A DNA stretch of 30,232 bases from Paludibacter sp. UBA5753 (GCA_002427615.1 DIFH01000125.1:1-30232); one strand, 5' to 3'. Counted from the stretch's first letter, positions 8,911 to 16,429 are shown. A program made the numbers and translations. Notes: generated from the sequence alone by a model not told the origin.

Positions 8911-8943
8911 ACTCATCCGATGACTTGGAGTCATCGGATGAGT
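8911..8943. repeat. Perfect 15-bp hairpin, REP-like
   Basis: ACTCATCCGATGACT at 8911-8925 pairs exactly with 8929-8943 around a TGG loop. It lies between the nrdJ terminator and the symporter promoter and has no T-run on either side, so it is not a typical terminator. The core GACTTGGAGTC resembles the CGACTTGGAAGTCG core at 14828-14841. Confidence 0.8.
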
Positions 8944-9089
8944 TGCTGTTCTGTTCATGCCTGATTCATCGAAAGATAAGCGTAATCAGCGTCTAACCGT
9001 TTCTTTCACGGTTCAATGCGTATTTGAAACAACCGAAAAACGTGATTAGCGCAACGGTAGTATCTCCGATAATATATCAAATCAACAAA

Positions 9090-9115
9090 AAAGCGAGCAC
9101 ATTTGTACCCGCTTT
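9090..9115 (-). terminator. Rho-independent terminator of nrdJ
   Basis: On the minus strand an 11-bp stem with two G-T wobbles (AAAGCGGGTAC with GTGCTCGCTTT) and a 4-base loop is followed by a run of T. It starts about 20 bases past the nrdJ stop. Confidence 0.75.
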
Positions 9116-9134
9116 ATATTAAAAAGAATAATGA

Positions 9135-11684
9135 TCATCCGCATCTTGAATAACCGCAATTTTTACAAGTCATACAACCTTCCTGGTAAACTAAAGACTT
9201 CTGTCCGCACGAAGGACAGTTTTGTTCCTTGATATGGGTTCCATCGGGTATGTATTTTTTCAAGGCGCGTTCAACGCCCACTTTCCATGTATTGATGGAT
9301 TCACTGTCGAGCTGTAACCCTGAAACCAATTTAATAACCTGATCAATAGGCATTCCGTAGCGCAAAACGCCGGAAATAAGTTTGGCATAATTCCAGAATT
9401 CTTTATCGAATTTATAGTTTAGTCCCTCGATGGTTGTTTTATATCCCCTTTTATTCGAGAACTGAAAATCATAGCCTTTATTTCCGTTTTCATCAATGGT
9501 TTTAATAATTTTACCCTTGGTTACTGTTTTAGGTAAAACAATACCTTCATCATCGTCCGCCAGACCGGTGAATATTTCATAGGGACGGTCATCTTTTAAT
9601 CCTACGAATGCAATCCATTTGTCTTTTGCATTCTGGAAACGAACCACGTCGCATTCCAGTTCTTTTGGACGGATCAAATGACCTTCTTCGTAAGGGAAAC
9701 ATATTGTTTTTTCATCTTTCTTTTCGTCTTTCTTATCAACAGATGCAATCAAAACTCCGGCTCTTGAACCATCGCGGTACACGGTAACCCCTTTGCAACC
9801 GCATTTCCATGCTTCCACATATAGTTTGCCAACTAATTCTTCCGATGCATCGTTCGGTAAATTGATAGTAACACTGATTGAATGGTCTACCCATTTTTGG
9901 ATTCGTCCTTGCATTTGAACTTTTTTCAACCAATCCACATCATTGGCTGTCGCTTTGTAATAGGGCGATTTAGAAACCAATACTTCAATTTCATCTTTGC
10001 TGTAATGTTTGGTGGTTGAATATCCGTTTGCTTCCATCCAGGTAACAAATTTATGATGGAAAACAACATATTCCTCCCATGAATCTCCATTTTCATCAAC
10101 AAAATCAATATGAACATTCTTATCGTTTGGATTAACTTTACGGCGACGGGTATAAACCGGCATAAACACAGGTTCAATGCCCGAAGTTGTTTGAGTCATA
10201 ATGCTGGTTGTACCTGTAGGAGCTATCGTTAAACAAGCAATATTCCGCCGACCGTATTTCACCATATCATTGTAAAGCTCCGGATCGGCTTCACGCAAAC
10301 GTTGAATATAGGGGTTGTTTTCTTCACGTTTTGGATCGTAAATGTTGAAAGCGCCCCGTTCGCGCGCCATATTTATTGACGAGCGATAAGCAGCCAAAGC
10401 AACCGCTTTATGCACTTTTTCGGAAAAATCGGTTGCTTCATCTGTTCCATAACGATATCCTAAAGCTGCCAGCATATCTCCTTCGCCGGTTGTTCCCACG
10501 CCTGTGCGACGTCCCTGCGATGTTTTTTCTTTGATCTTTTGCCAAAGTTGAGATTCAGTTAGTTTAATATCATCATCTTCGGGGTCAGACTCAATTTTCG
10601 CCATTATTTTTTCAATTTTTTCCATTTCCAAATCAATGATATCGTCCATGATTCGTTGTGCCAGACCTACATGTTTTGAGAATAAGTCAAAATCGAAATA
10701 AGCTTGTGGTGTAAAAGGATTTTGCACATAAGAATATAAATTAATGGCTAAAAGGCGACAACTGTCATAGGGACAAAGCGGAATTTCGCCGCAAGGGTTG
10801 GTCGAAACAGTTTTGTATCCTAAATCGGCATAACAATCAGGAACCGATTCGCGTATAATTGTATCCCAGAAAAGAACTCCCGGTTCAGCCGATTGCCATG
10901 CATTGTGAACTATTTTTTTCCATATCGCATTGGCATCAACTTCTTTTTTATACCACGGATTTTCAGATTGAGTGGGGTATTGTTGTATATAAGGCTTATT
11001 TGACAAGGCAGATTCCATGAAATCATCATGAATTTTTACCGAAACATTGGCTCCTGTTATTTTACCCGATTCCATTTTGGCATCTATAAATGATTCGGAA
11101 TCAGGATGTTTAATTGAAACGCTCAACATCAGCGCTCCACGACGTCCATCTTGTGCAACTTCGCGGGTGGAGTTGGAATAACGTTCCATAAAAGGAACAA
11201 TACCGGTAGATGTGAGCGCCGAATTTTTTACAGGCGAGCCTTTCGGACGAATATGAGACAAATCGTGTCCGACGCCACCGCGACGTTTCATCAATTGCAC
11301 CTGTTCTTCGTCTATTTTTATAATAGCGCCGTAAGAATCTGCATCGTTGTCAAATCCGATTACAAAACAATTCGACAAAGAAGCAACCTGATAATCGTTT
11401 CCAATACCGGTCATCGGACTTCCTTGCGGAACAATGTACCTGAAATTGCGGAAAAGTTCGAAAAGTACGTCTTCGGTAAGCTGATTCGGGTATTTCTTTT
11501 CTATTCGGGCAATTTCTCTGGCTAATCTCCAATGCATGTCATCGGGTGTCAGTTCATATACTTTGCCAAATGAATCTTTTAAAGCATATTTGGTCGACCA
11601 TACTTTAGTCGCTAAATCATCCCCATTGAAAAATTTAAATGATGCTTCTTTAATTTCTTCAGGTGTATAGGCTTTTCTTTCCAC
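9135..11684 (-). CDS. nrdJ: Adenosylcobalamin-dependent (class II) ribonucleotide reductase
   Basis: An enzyme of 849 residues that reduces ribonucleotides to deoxyribonucleotides using a B12-generated thiyl radical, so it works with or without oxygen. The substrate-side Cys lies in SLSNCFVIG (C106), NPCGEIPLCPYDSC holds the catalytic Cys-x-Glu near residue 298, and APTGTTSIMTQTTSGIEPVF forms the phosphate-binding loop. The C-terminus ends in a four-Cys zinc-ribbon-like segment, CPSCGQKSL...CMTCKNCGYSRCG, as in NrdJ proteins. The reading starts at GTG (11684). No cobalamin riboswitch was recognised upstream. It is downstream of recF on the same strand but 308 bases away. Confidence 0.95.
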   Translation of the reverse strand: MERKAYTPEEIKEASFKFFNGDDLATKVWSTKYALKDSFGKVYELTPDDMHWRLAREIARIEKKYPNQLTEDVLFELFRNFRYIVPQGSPMTGIGNDYQVASLSNCFVIGFDNDADSYGAIIKIDEEQVQLMKRRGGVGHDLSHIRPKGSPVKNSALTSTGIVPFMERYSNSTREVAQDGRRGALMLSVSIKHPDSESFIDAKMESGKITGANVSVKIHDDFMESALSNKPYIQQYPTQSENPWYKKEVDANAIWKKIVHNAWQSAEPGVLFWDTIIRESVPDCYADLGYKTVSTNPCGEIPLCPYDSCRLLAINLYSYVQNPFTPQAYFDFDLFSKHVGLAQRIMDDIIDLEMEKIEKIMAKIESDPEDDDIKLTESQLWQKIKEKTSQGRRTGVGTTGEGDMLAALGYRYGTDEATDFSEKVHKAVALAAYRSSINMARERGAFNIYDPKREENNPYIQRLREADPELYNDMVKYGRRNIACLTIAPTGTTSIMTQTTSGIEPVFMPVYTRRRKVNPNDKNVHIDFVDENGDSWEEYVVFHHKFVTWMEANGYSTTKHYSKDEIEVLVSKSPYYKATANDVDWLKKVQMQGRIQKWVDHSISVTINLPNDASEELVGKLYVEAWKCGCKGVTVYRDGSRAGVLIASVDKKDEKKDEKTICFPYEEGHLIRPKELECDVVRFQNAKDKWIAFVGLKDDRPYEIFTGLADDDEGIVLPKTVTKGKIIKTIDENGNKGYDFQFSNKRGYKTTIEGLNYKFDKEFWNYAKLISGVLRYGMPIDQVIKLVSGLQLDSESINTWKVGVERALKKYIPDGTHIKEQNCPSCGQKSLVYQEGCMTCKNCGYSRCG

Positions 11685-11992
11685 GGTAAATATTTTTAAT
11701 TGAATTATAATATATGTTTTATTCTTTCGATTTTTTTATTGATCAAATCGGACTGCAATGTTAGGTAATATTTCTTATTAATGCAACAACTAAGCCCACT
11801 TTTTTTATATTATATTATTAAAGTTTCCCAAATATTTTTTTATATATTTGTTTTATAATAATTTATATATTCGTTTCTGTGATAATATTTTCTAAAATAT
11901 TATTCAGTAATAAATATATAAAACTATTAATATTATACGGAGAGTAAAATAGTATTGAGGGTTTTTGTCAACAGACTTTGACGTTCTGTAAC
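11685..11992. other. AT-rich spacer between recF and nrdJ
   Basis: This spacer is extremely AT-rich, especially 11800-11935, which is nearly all A and T. It must hold the nrdJ promoter. I found no B12-box-like element, no strong hairpin with a T-run for recF, and no open reading frame worth reporting. A weak GTCAA...TTGAC pair sits at about 11968-11983. Confidence 0.6.
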
Positions 11993-13087
11993 TTATTGTT
12001 GCGAAATTTCACCATTTTGTACCGTAAAAATTGTTGCATCTTGTCCGAGTTGGAGAAGGAGTTTGTCAAGATGTTCGCGATTGGTGTCCGTTATAAAAAT
12101 TTGCCCGAAGGTTTCACTCGACACCAATTGAATAATTTCTTTTACACGTTTGGAATCGAGTTTATCAAAAATATCATCGAGTAGGAGTAAGGGTGAAAAA
12201 TTATATTCACGTTTCAGGAAATTGAATTGCGCTAATTTCAGCGAAATGAGGTAAGTTTTATTTTGGCCTTGTGAACCGACCCTTTTTATGGGATATTCGT
12301 CGAGTAGCATTTCCAGTTCATCTTTGTGTATACCCTGGGTTGAATAACCCAATATGCGGTCGCGTTCACGGGTTTCGCTCATGCGGGCTTTTATATCGTG
12401 GTTGTCGTGTTGCGATTGGTAAATTAAGCTTATCAATTCGTGTCCACCGGATATTTTTGTATAAATTTCCTGGAAAATCGGCACAAATTCATTTAAAAAA
12501 TTTTTTCGCTGTTCGTAAATATAGCTGCCATGCAGCGCCATTTGATCTTCCCATATTTCAAACAAGGAGATGTCAACCTGATTTTCAGATTTTAACAACG
12601 CATTTCGTTGCCGTAATGCATTATTGTATTGTATTAAATTTTGCAGGTAAGTGTTATCGAATTGAGAAATTACACCATCCATAAATTTTCGCCGCTCTTC
12701 GCTGCCTTCCGAAATCAAAACAGAATCATCGGGCGATACCAAGACCAATGGAAGAAGTCCAATATGATCGGAAAGTCGTTCGTATTCTTTTTTATTACGC
12801 TTGAATTGTTTTTTTTGTTTGCGTTTCATCCCACAGTATATTTCCTCCATGTTTTCGTCTAAAACGTATTGCCCCTGAAGCAGGAAAAAATCCGCATCGT
12901 GTAAAATATTCTGTGAATCAACAGCATTGGAATGGCTTTTACAAAACGAAAGGAAATAGATTGCATCCAACAAATTGGTTTTTCCCATACCGTTGTCGCC
13001 AATAAAACAGTTGATTTTAGGTGAAAAGTTTAATTCCGCTTCGCTTATATTTTTGTAATTCAGTATGGATAGGCTGTTTAGACGCAT
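11993..13087 (-). CDS. recF: DNA replication and repair protein RecF
   Basis: An SMC-like ATPase of 364 residues from the ATG at 13087. It loads RecA at gapped DNA together with RecO and RecR. Walker A GDNGMGKTN is at 30-38, the ABC signature region is VGSQGQNKTYLISLKLAQ near residue 290, and Walker B LLLLDDIFDKLD follows near residue 315; the N-terminal LNYKNISEAELNF is the normal RecF start. The TTG 27 bases upstream is rejected because it is the end of a TAAGTTTG promoter box. No dnaA or dnaN neighbours are present, so this is not the classical dnaA-dnaN-recF-gyrB cluster. Confidence 0.95.
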   Translation of the reverse strand: MRLNSLSILNYKNISEAELNFSPKINCFIGDNGMGKTNLLDAIYFLSFCKSHSNAVDSQNILHDADFFLLQGQYVLDENMEEIYCGMKRKQKKQFKRNKKEYERLSDHIGLLPLVLVSPDDSVLISEGSEERRKFMDGVISQFDNTYLQNLIQYNNALRQRNALLKSENQVDISLFEIWEDQMALHGSYIYEQRKNFLNEFVPIFQEIYTKISGGHELISLIYQSQHDNHDIKARMSETRERDRILGYSTQGIHKDELEMLLDEYPIKRVGSQGQNKTYLISLKLAQFNFLKREYNFSPLLLLDDIFDKLDSKRVKEIIQLVSSETFGQIFITDTNREHLDKLLLQLGQDATIFTVQNGEISQQ

Positions 13088-13111
13088 GAAATAAATGAGT
13101 TTATGGTTATA

Positions 13112-13119
13112 CAAACTTA
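13112..13119 (-). promoter_or_regulatory. -7 promoter box for recF
   Basis: The minus strand reads TAAGTTTG, matching TAnnTTTG. The predicted start near 13106 gives a 19-base leader to the ATG at 13087. No -33 TTTG is found at the usual spacing. Confidence 0.55.
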
Positions 13120-13644
13120 CATAAAAATATACGATTTATAAGCGGGTCAAATAAAAATCTTGTTAGATTTATAGAGGAAAGACAACAAAGTGTTAAAAAT
13201 TTATTGTGGGATGTAGCGTTAAAAAATGCAGTTCACCACAAAAAATTGTAAGTTTATTACAAAAAAACAAATAATTCAATGCAGAATTTTGAAATAGGTA
13301 TTGTGTATAATTTTTATATTTTTTACATTTGTATGGAAAATAAAGCTTTTTTCCATAAATAACGAAGATTATTGAAATTAATATCAATTATTTGGTAAAC
13401 AAAAAATTACAAAAAAGCGTTTTATCTTAAAACCGCAGTTATTTTTTTGTTCCCGATAAATAAGGATGTGCTAATTTAACAAAATATTAAATTTCTGATT
13501 TGAAAACCATTGAACTGAATGTTTATTTTACACCCAATAGGTTTTTGAAACCTGTCAGTTGTAAGACCAAACGAAACAATAAGATGTAGCAGTTAAAAAG
13601 GACGAAAGAAGAATTATAGTCATAAATGCTTAAATACAAAGAAA
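13120..13644. other. Spacer between recF and the small membrane protein gene
   Basis: This 525-base AT-rich spacer has no credible gene. It contains a promoter-like pair at 13300-13331, a 9-bp hairpin at 13332-13357 (TATGGAAAA paired with TTTTCCATA), and a 6-bp hairpin AGGTTT-TTG-AAACCT at 13539-13553. It could hold a long leader for the downstream gene or a small RNA. Confidence 0.5.
13300..13331 (+). promoter_or_regulatory. Putative promoter: ATTG, 20 bases, TACATTTG
   Basis: ATTG (13300-13303) and TACATTTG (13324-13331) are separated by 20 bases, matching the Bacteroidota -33/-7 layout. Transcription would start near 13338, inside the hairpin at 13332-13357, and about 307 bases before the next gene. 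Confidence 0.4.
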
Positions 13645-13977
13645 ATGAAACTAAAATTTTTTTTCACTTTAATTATGGTCATTGGATGTTTAGTGTTTGT
13701 ATTTGGATGCTTGCAATATTTTCTGAATCAACCTAAGCAATGTGACCCTTCGGAATCTGAACAAACCCTGTCGGGTGGGAATGATGATTCGGGCGATTAT
13801 TCGAATTTGCGAATTGAGAAGTTTCAACAAGCCCAAAGCAGGGAAGAGTCCCAAACTTATATGCTTATTGGTGGACTGTTGACTATTGTTGGTTTGTGTT
13901 TAAAAATGTCGGCTAAACAGGATTCAGTCATTTTCGAAAATGAAAATTCAAGTCCTCCCGATAAAGAAAAAAATTAA
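13645..13977 (+). CDS. Small membrane protein of unknown function
   Basis: A protein of 110 residues with two membrane segments, about 5-27 (FFFTLIMVIGCLVFVFGCLQYF) and 73-90 (MLIGGLLTIVGLCLKMSA), joined by a polar, acidic loop of about 45 residues. The VIGCLVFVFGC stretch contains Cys but is not a convincing lipobox. The C-terminal tail is charged and Pro/Lys-rich. I do not recognise a family. Its base and codon use look like its neighbours. It ends just before a strong bidirectional palindrome shared with the convergent Crp/Fnr gene. Confidence 0.6.
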   Translation: MKLKFFFTLIMVIGCLVFVFGCLQYFLNQPKQCDPSESEQTLSGGNDDSGDYSNLRIEKFQQAQSREESQTYMLIGGLLTIVGLCLKMSAKQDSVIFENENSSPPDKEKN

Positions 13978-14013
13978 ATCGTAAGTTCGCAAGAGTATAT
14001 TATCTATACCGCG

Positions 14014-14054
14014 TTTTGATTTTCAGTTTGACAAAGTCAAACTGAAAATCAAAA
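14014..14054. terminator. 19-bp perfect palindrome, bidirectional terminator
   Basis: Arms 14014-14032 and 14036-14054 are exact reverse complements around an AAA loop, with TTTT/AAAA ends. It lies between a plus-strand stop at 13977 and a minus-strand stop at 14093, as expected for a shared terminator. Confidence 0.85.
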
Positions 14055-14071
14055 TGTTATAAGAATAAAGG

Positions 14072-14087
14072 GCGCTGAGTAGTTACA
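14072..14087 (+). repeat. Solo copy of a motif that flanks the IS66 remnant
   Basis: GCGCTGAGTAGTTACA differs by one base from GTGCTGAGTAGTTACA at 24816, immediately after the decayed IS66 transposase. No transposase lies beside this copy. It is probably a terminal-repeat scar left by an excised or deleted element. Confidence 0.5.
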
Positions 14088-14092
14088 GATAC

Positions 14093-14755
14093 CTATACAA
14101 GAAAATCACGTAACTTCTTTTTATTCAAAACTGTATATTCTTTTTTGTCTATACGGATTATTCCATCCTGAATCATTTCCGACAGGCTTCGTGCTAAAGA
14201 TGGCCGGGCGACTCCAAAAAAATCTGCCAGTTCAGTCTGGTTCCGGTTTAAGGTGAATGTACTACCGTGTTCATTCGTTTGTTCGAGCAGAAAGTGGGCT
14301 ATTTTACCCTTGATTGTTTTGATGGATAACAGTTGCAGCCTGTTTGTCAAAAACTGTGTCCGGTTGGCATTGTGCGTCAGGAATTGTTGCATAAAGTCCG
14401 GTTGTGTGGTCATTAATCGCACGACTTCCTTTTTCGGGATTTTCAATATTTCGACATCTTCAAGTGTCGTTACATCTACCGGAAAACGGTTATTTCCTGA
14501 AAAAAGAAAAGCAGGAGCGAGTGGGCGGGGAGCATTGATAATTTCAATACCCAGCAGATTTCCGTTTTCGGTTATCATTTCCGTTTTTACCGAACCCGAC
14601 ATCAGGATATAAAGAGCATCGCACAAGTCCCCTTGACGAAGAATTAAATTATTTTTCGGGTAGTTTTTAATCGAGTATTTCAAATCTGCTGGAAACAGTT
14701 TATCCTCTTTCAGATGCTCGAAACCAGTCCATTCGGGGTTACTATTCTTGGTCAT
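14093..14755 (-). CDS. Crp/Fnr family transcription regulator, HcpR-like
   Basis: A regulator of 220 residues. The cyclic-nucleotide-binding-like beta-roll covers about residues 20-125 (LRQGDLCDALYILMSGSVKTE). A dimer helix follows, then a winged helix with RNQTELADFFGVARPSLARSLSEMIQDGIIRI at about 170-200. Only one Cys is present, so it cannot bind an FNR-type 4Fe-4S cluster. RPSLAR in the recognition helix and the neighbouring cupin and ferredoxin genes resemble the HcpR branch, which responds to nitric oxide in anaerobes; this assignment is inference. It is divergent from the cupin operon, with a 20-bp dyad between them. Confidence 0.85.
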   Translation of the reverse strand: MTKNSNPEWTGFEHLKEDKLFPADLKYSIKNYPKNNLILRQGDLCDALYILMSGSVKTEMITENGNLLGIEIINAPRPLAPAFLFSGNNRFPVDVTTLEDVEILKIPKKEVVRLMTTQPDFMQQFLTHNANRTQFLTNRLQLLSIKTIKGKIAHFLLEQTNEHGSTFTLNRNQTELADFFGVARPSLARSLSEMIQDGIIRIDKKEYTVLNKKKLRDFLV

Positions 14756-14772
14756 ATTTCTTCATGTAAGTA

Positions 14773-14850
14773 AGGGACGCGAGCGACTTCTATGTGGCTG
14801 GATAAAAACATAGAATAAAATTTCAGGCGACTTGGAAGTCGCATGTCCCT
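14773..14850. repeat. REP-like imperfect inverted repeat
   Basis: The ends AGGGAC...GTCCCT and the inner GCGACTTC...GGAAGTCGC form an imperfect inverted repeat. A second hairpin CTATGT...ACATAG is nested at 14790-14813, and a tight hairpin GCGACTT-GG-AAGTCGC is at 14827-14842. It sits just upstream of the Crp/Fnr gene and contains no reading frame. It looks like a dispersed palindromic element. Confidence 0.65.
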
Positions 14851-14878
14851 GGTATATTTTCTTTCAATTATTTTTGTG

Positions 14879-14898
14879 AGTGTAACAATTGTTACACT
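14879..14898. promoter_or_regulatory. Perfect 20-bp dyad, probable Crp/Fnr operator
   Basis: AGTGTAACAATTGTTACACT is a perfect palindrome with TGTAAC-N4-GTTACA half-sites, the architecture of Crp/Fnr-family operators but not the FNR TTGAT-N4-ATCAA box. Its centre is about 41-42 bases before the predicted start from the TACTTTTG box, the class II activator position. The -33 element is missing, as expected of an activator-dependent promoter. Confidence 0.72.
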
Positions 14899-14917
14899 TT
14901 AAAAGTTTCTGTAATGG

Positions 14918-14925
14918 TACTTTTG
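14918..14925 (+). promoter_or_regulatory. -7 box of the cupin-ferredoxin operon
   Basis: TACTTTTG matches TAnnTTTG, with a predicted start near 14930. The leader to the cupin ATG is about 114 bases. An inverted repeat, TTTTGCAGC (14921-14929) with GCTGCAAAA (14945-14953), overlaps the box and start site. Confidence 0.6.
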
Positions 14926-15044
14926 CAGCGTAATCAATTGATTTGCTGCAAAAATACGGATTAATCTGCGTTCAACAATAGAAATATCAGGCTGAATTGT
15001 TATAAATACAAAATCAAATAATTTTCGTAAAAAATATAAATATT

Positions 15045-15398
15045 ATGAATGAGTTTAAATTTCAACCTAAAAGCGAAAATAAAGCATTCCCGACTGCTGA
15101 GAAATTCCGCATGACTGACAAAGTGGCTTATGCCGAAGGTTCCGTAGTTAGTAAAATCATTATTCGCAATGATAAAGGCAATGTAACGTTGTTTGCTTTC
15201 GATAAGGGTGAATTTCTGAGCGAGCACACTGCTCCTTACGATGCTATTGTGCAGGTGCTTGATGGAACGGGCGAGGTGGTTATTGATGGCGTATCTTTCG
15301 AGTTAAATGTAGGGGAAAGTATTATCATGCCTGCTAATATCCGTCACGCCGTAATAGCTACCGAACAATTTAAAATGCTGCTGACAATGATTAAGTAA
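15045..15398 (+). CDS. Small cupin-domain protein
   Basis: A protein of 117 residues, a single cupin beta-barrel. Motif 1 is represented by GEFLSEHTAPYDAIVQVLDGTGEV and motif 2 by GESIIMPANIRHAV. Of the usual metal ligands, one His of motif 1 (EHTAP) and the His of motif 2 (RHAV) are visible, while the second His and the Glu are replaced, so metal binding is uncertain. Such one-domain cupins often accompany Crp/Fnr regulators and Fe-S proteins in anaerobes. It is the first gene of an operon with the 4Fe-4S protein 59 bases downstream, under the dyad at 14879. Confidence 0.82.
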   Translation: MNEFKFQPKSENKAFPTAEKFRMTDKVAYAEGSVVSKIIIRNDKGNVTLFAFDKGEFLSEHTAPYDAIVQVLDGTGEVVIDGVSFELNVGESIIMPANIRHAVIATEQFKMLLTMIK

Positions 15399-15457
15399 TT
15401 TGCCATTTAGCCATTTACGATTTAATATTGCCGAAGGCAAATACATACGAAGTAAGA

Positions 15458-16369
15458 ATGAAGCGAACGATTATAAAAATAGACGAAGAACTTTGCAATG
15501 GTTGTGAAGCGTGCGTTCACGGATGCCATGAAGGCGCACTTCAAATGATAGATGATAAAGCCCGTATAGTAAGCGAATTGTATTGCGATGGATTAGGCGC
15601 TTGTATCGGTGATTGTCCGGTCGGAGCTATCACCTTGGAAGAACGTGAAGCTGAAGCTTACGACGAAATTGCAACTATTCAGCGCATGATTCCGAAAGGC
15701 GAAAAAACCATTATTGCTCACCTGAAACATCTGAAAGAGCATGGCGAGGCGGATTACCTGAAACAAGGCATCGGTTATTTACGCGCCAATGGTATCCAAA
15801 TTGACTTTGCACAGGTTCATCATCCTGATGGAGCGGGATATGCTTCGAAATCAGCTGTAGCGCCTGTTAGACACAGCCATTCTGCAGGTGGTTGTCCCGG
15901 AAGCAGGGAAATGTCATTCGGAGCGGCAAAACCGCTTGCTGCAAGCTTTAAAATGGCGAATACGCCGACTTCGGCAAGCGAAAATCTTTCACAATTGCGT
16001 CAGTGGCCTGTACAGTTGCATTTACTCAATCCTGAAGCCGCCTATTTCCGTGCCGCGGATGTTGTTTTGGCTGCCGATTGCGTGGCGTTCAGTTATGCCG
16101 ATTTCCACAACCGCTTCCTTGCCGGAAAAACACTGGCTATTGCTTGTCCGAAACTCGATTCAAACAAAGAAGCTTATGTTGAAAAATTGAAAACCATGAT
16201 TTTACGCTCCAATATCAACACGCTCACGGTTATAATTATGGAAGTTCCCTGCTGCGGAGGATTGCTTGGATTAGCCCAAAAAGCCATTGCCGAAGCAGGG
16301 AAGAAAATTCCTGTTAAAGCTGTGGTAATTAGCGTAAAAGGAGATGTTTTACAGGAAGAATGGATGTAA
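15458..16369 (+). CDS. Two-cluster ferredoxin-like protein with long C-terminal domain
   Basis: A protein of 303 residues from the ATG at 15458. The N-terminal 60 residues are a dicluster ferredoxin: CNGCEACVHGC gives Cys 13, 16, 19 and 23, and CDGLGACIGDCP gives Cys 43, 49 and 53, with a longer gap in the second motif. A middle RHSHSAGGCPGSREMSFG segment and a C-terminal EVPCCGG pair carry further possible ligands. Proteins of this layout occur next to hybrid cluster protein (hcp) genes in anaerobes, where they are thought to donate electrons; no hcp is present here. A TTG reading from 15428 is less likely. Confidence 0.82.
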   Translation: MKRTIIKIDEELCNGCEACVHGCHEGALQMIDDKARIVSELYCDGLGACIGDCPVGAITLEEREAEAYDEIATIQRMIPKGEKTIIAHLKHLKEHGEADYLKQGIGYLRANGIQIDFAQVHHPDGAGYASKSAVAPVRHSHSAGGCPGSREMSFGAAKPLAASFKMANTPTSASENLSQLRQWPVQLHLLNPEAAYFRAADVVLAADCVAFSYADFHNRFLAGKTLAIACPKLDSNKEAYVEKLKTMILRSNINTLTVIIMEVPCCGGLLGLAQKAIAEAGKKIPVKAVVISVKGDVLQEEWM

Positions 16370-16429
16370 ATACCAACGGAGTGATTTTAAGTTACCCGTG
16401 AGTATGTTGGCATATAATCAAAAAAAAGC

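Noticed and set aside
11151..11525. 124-codon frame antisense to nrdJ
   Set aside because: It lies wholly inside a strongly conserved enzyme gene and its peptide resembles no family.
11685..11990. Cobalamin riboswitch upstream of the B12-dependent reductase
   Set aside because: No B12-box-like sequence or supporting stems could be found on the minus strand; the spacer is almost entirely A and T.
11993..13087. Replication origin near recF
   Set aside because: No dnaA, dnaN or gyrB neighbours and no cluster of TTATCCACA-like boxes are present; dnaB is also 9 kb away.
14093..14755. Oxygen-sensing FNR with a 4Fe-4S cluster
   Set aside because: The protein has a single Cys, so it cannot hold the cluster; the operator also differs from the FNR box.
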